A stretch of DNA of 8,310 nucleotides from Clostridia bacterium (lineage in GTDB: Bacteria > Bacillota > Clostridia > Christensenellales > CAG-917), in the NCBI GenBank assembly GCA_017507205.1, contig JAFWBH010000085.1:1-8310 (forward strand), in the 5' to 3' direction. The position numbers were made by a program, and so were the translations under genes. The stretch's first letter is position 1, and every line of letters begins with the position of its first letter. A model generated the notes under the pieces. That model was not told the origin of the DNA, ran no database searches, and was given only the letters and a program-made list of their open reading frames with translations. This document shows, piece after piece, positions 6,586 to 8,310 of the stretch.

Positions 6586-6932
6586 AAATAGAAATTGCAG
6601 AAGAAGGTGGCAAGAAAAAAACCTTGTATATTCCACTTTTCAAACCAATGGCAGGGATAGTGGCTTGGGCAATGAACAAGAACAGAAAAAACTTCCTTGA
6701 CCACATAAATAGTATTGACTCCAAAAAACACCTCACTGAAGACGAGATTGAGATTGAGGATATGAAGGAAGAGGACATAAATTCCATGCAAGAGCATGTT
6801 GACAACTTGCCATCAAAGAAGGAATTGAAGGAGTTCTTCTCAAAGTCAATCGAGATATTAAAAGAACACAAAGGACTGGTGCTTGTTGAAGTGGCAGACA
6901 GTGATGGCGACTATGTGAAAATAACCTTATAA
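6582..6932 (+). CDS. Small acidic protein related to the C-terminal domain of the upstream XRE regulator
   Basis: This 116-residue protein lacks a helix-turn-helix. It starts with a strand (MKIEIAEEGG) leading to LYIPL, then a hydrophobic helix (about 20-32), an acidic stretch (about 46-72, rich in Glu and Asp), a lysine-rich amphipathic helix (about 77-96), and a final strand pair ending in DSDGDYVKITL. The order and the end motifs (IPL; a GD-x-V-x-I ending) parallel residues 82-163 of the upstream regulator, suggesting a shared fold with an acidic insertion. The start overlaps the XRE stop by ATGA and has no strong ribosome binding site of its own, so translation is probably coupled. The hydrophobic patch is too short and mixed to be a convincing membrane segment. 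Function is unknown; it may be a partner or modulator of the regulator through domain-domain contact (inference). Confidence 0.78.
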   Translation: MKIEIAEEGGKKKTLYIPLFKPMAGIVAWAMNKNRKNFLDHINSIDSKKHLTEDEIEIEDMKEEDINSMQEHVDNLPSKKELKEFFSKSIEILKEHKGLVLVEVADSDGDYVKITL

Positions 6933-6960
6933 TACAACATCGCAAAACAATCAAACAAAC

Positions 6961-6989
6961 AAAAAGAGCAACTTGTGTTGCTCTTTTTT
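6961..6989. terminator. Bidirectional intrinsic terminator between convergent genes
   Basis: AAAAAGAGCAAC (6961-6972) pairs with GTTGCTCTTTTT (6977-6988) around TTGT, followed by one more T. The plus strand ends in six T after the GC part, serving the XRE operon 28 bases after its last stop. On the minus strand the same stem is followed by five T, so it can also end the ATPase transcript 38 bases past its stop codon. Confidence 0.9.
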
Positions 6990-7026
6990 GTTGTGTAAAG
7001 TGCTGATTTGGTTGAAATAAGTGCTT

Positions 7027-8310
7027 TTAGACAACCTTCATTTTTCTGAGGAATTGGACAAATTTACCATCCTCTTTTTTGGTGAGTCCTTTGAGTGCAA
7101 AGAGGAGCCCCACAAACACGCCAGCAAGGATTGCGCCTATGACCAGCAGGGCGTATGCCATTTCGGGTGTATAGTCAAGGTGAATGCCATAAAACTCTGC
7201 TGTGCTGAAATAGAAGCCACCGTTGGGGTCGCCCACCTTGATAAAATGGAATGCGACAAAGATTGCAATCATTGCAAAGAAATTGACAGCGTGTATCCAA
7301 CTGAATGGCAGTGACACCTTGAATAGATACATAAGTCCTACAAAGGTTGTCAGAATGAGATACATATTTTGCACTTGATGGACATTAAGCTCTGGCAGTA
7401 TGAAGCTGCTTGTAATCAAAACTGCTGCTGCACCTATGACAACAGTCAAGCTTCCGGGCAGTGCGTGAGATAGAACCTTGGGCAAGAAGTGACCAGATAC
7501 TCTTTCCTTATTGGGCTCAAGAGCAAGTGCAATTGAGGGCATGCCGATTGTGACGGAGCTGATGAGGGTGAGGTTTCTAGGCTCAAAGGGGAGCCCCATA
7601 GGCACAATCATAAACAGCACTGCAAGCATTGTGTTGTAGAGTGTTTTCATAAGGTAGAGGGATGCTGTGCGTTCAAGGTTGTTGATGCTTCGTCTGCCTT
7701 CCTCAACCACCTTTGGCATTGATGCAAAGTTGGAGTCAAGTAGGACAAGTGAGCTGACATTCTTTGCTGCGTCAGAGCCAGAAGCCATTGCAACAGAGCA
7801 GTCTGCCTCCTTTAATGCAAGGACATCGTTGACACCATCAACTGTCATGGCAACGGTGTGTCCTTTTGCTTTCAGTGCCTTGACAAGAGCAAGCTTTTGG
7901 TGAGGCAACACTCTGCCAAAGATTGTATATTTTTCAGCAATTTCAGGGATTTCTTCATCGTTCACGCTTGACATATCAATGATATCATCGCAGTTGTCAA
8001 GACCTGCACGTATTGCCACTGTGCGCACTGTTGCAGGATTGTCGCCAGAGATAATCTTAACCGTGACCCCTTGCTCCTTGAAATATCTGAGGGTGTCTGG
8101 TGCCTCGGCTCTAATTTTGTCTGTGATGTAGATGTATGCGACAAGGCTCAACCCCTCGGGGAGATTGTTTCCGTCAAATTGACCAGTTGATTTTGCAAGG
8201 ACAAGGACGCGATAGCCTTGCTCTGCCATTTCTGCGATTTTTGCCTTCTTTTCATCGTCAAGGCTCTTGAACACAAATTCGGGTGCGCCCAAAACATATG
8301 AAATGCCGTC
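7027..8310 (-). CDS. Cation-transporting P-type ATPase, CtpE-like, C-terminal part (5' end outside window)
   Basis: The frame is open from the window edge to TAA (complement of 7027-7029), giving the last 427 residues. The N-terminal part, with the DKTG phosphorylation site and TM1-4, is outside. Visible in order: the end of the nucleotide-binding domain with LGAPE (7-11); SGDNPATV (88-95) of the P domain; MTVDGVNDVLALKEAD (about 155-170), the hinge motif; and six membrane segments at about 217-241, 247-264, 286-304, 314-336, 337-356 and 385-406, as expected for TM5-10. The VNDVLALKEAD and MASGSDAA wording resembles the CtpE group, whose mycobacterial member is linked to calcium uptake; the ion cannot be assigned here. 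The hinge motif has Val where TGDGVND normally has Gly (codon at 7840-7842), while both Asp residues of DGVND are kept. A Lys/Arg-rich tail ends the protein. It is convergent with the XRE operon and shares its terminator. Confidence 0.92.
   Translation of the reverse strand, partial: DGISYVLGAPEFVFKSLDDEKKAKIAEMAEQGYRVLVLAKSTGQFDGNNLPEGLSLVAYIYITDKIRAEAPDTLRYFKEQGVTVKIISGDNPATVRTVAIRAGLDNCDDIIDMSSVNDEEIPEIAEKYTIFGRVLPHQKLALVKALKAKGHTVAMTVDGVNDVLALKEADCSVAMASGSDAAKNVSSLVLLDSNFASMPKVVEEGRRSINNLERTASLYLMKTLYNTMLAVLFMIVPMGLPFEPRNLTLISSVTIGMPSIALALEPNKERVSGHFLPKVLSHALPGSLTVVIGAAAVLITSSFILPELNVHQVQNMYLILTTFVGLMYLFKVSLPFSWIHAVNFFAMIAIFVAFHFIKVGDPNGGFYFSTAEFYGIHLDYTPEMAYALLVIGAILAGVFVGLLFALKGLTKKEDGKFVQFLRKMKVV

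Noticed and set aside
6582..6932. Small protein as a membrane protein
   Set aside because: The only hydrophobic patch (about residues 15-30) contains Lys and Pro and aligns with the soluble helix of the upstream regulator's domain.
7021..7314. Plus-strand frame with many Cys and His codons, resembling a small metal-binding protein
   Set aside because: It lies entirely opposite the conserved C-terminal membrane region of the P-type ATPase, starts inside the region after a terminator and has no ribosome binding site.

Overview
The window looks like a chromosomal segment of a low-to-moderate GC Firmicute, most likely a gut-type clostridium. This is inferred from the Nif3/zinc-ribbon gene pair, strong AAAGGAGG-type ribosome binding sites, the ThrRS subtype, a GH2 beta-galactosidase without a signal peptide, and a CtpE-like P-type ATPase. 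No rRNA, tRNA, CRISPR array, insertion sequence or phage gene was seen.

Layout. Bases 1-165 hold the C-terminal end of a Nif3-family metal protein, overlapping by ATGA a coiled-coil/C4 zinc-ribbon protein (162-869). Five bases later a complete LacZ-type beta-galactosidase starts (875-3892) with no terminator before it, so these three genes probably share a transcript. A 55-base gap leads to thrS (3948-5888), which ends in a clear intrinsic terminator (5905-5934). A promoter-like sequence and a run of CAAC/GTTG elements precede a two-gene unit: an XRE-family regulator (6094-6585) and, overlapping by ATGA, a small acidic protein (6582-6932) that appears related to the regulator's C-terminal domain. 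A hairpin terminator at 6961-6989 separates this unit from a convergent minus-strand P-type ATPase (7027-8310), whose N-terminal half lies outside the window.

The most interesting signal is in the short thrS leader. Six bases before the thrS Shine-Dalgarno sequence lies a hairpin with a 5-bp stem and a 7-base loop GUUGUAA. Read as an anticodon arm, the loop gives U33, anticodon UGU (a threonine anticodon), A37, A38. It therefore looks like a mimic of the tRNA-Thr(UGU) anticodon arm placed where bound ThrRS could block the ribosome. The arrangement recalls the translational operator of E. coli thrS, in a bacterial group where T-box control of thrS would be the usual expectation; no T-box fits in the 55-base gap. 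This is an inference from sequence and needs comparative support.

The second candidate for new biology is the XRE regulator plus its small partner. They share a domain layout, are translationally coupled and have their own promoter and terminator, which suggests a self-contained regulatory pair of unknown target.
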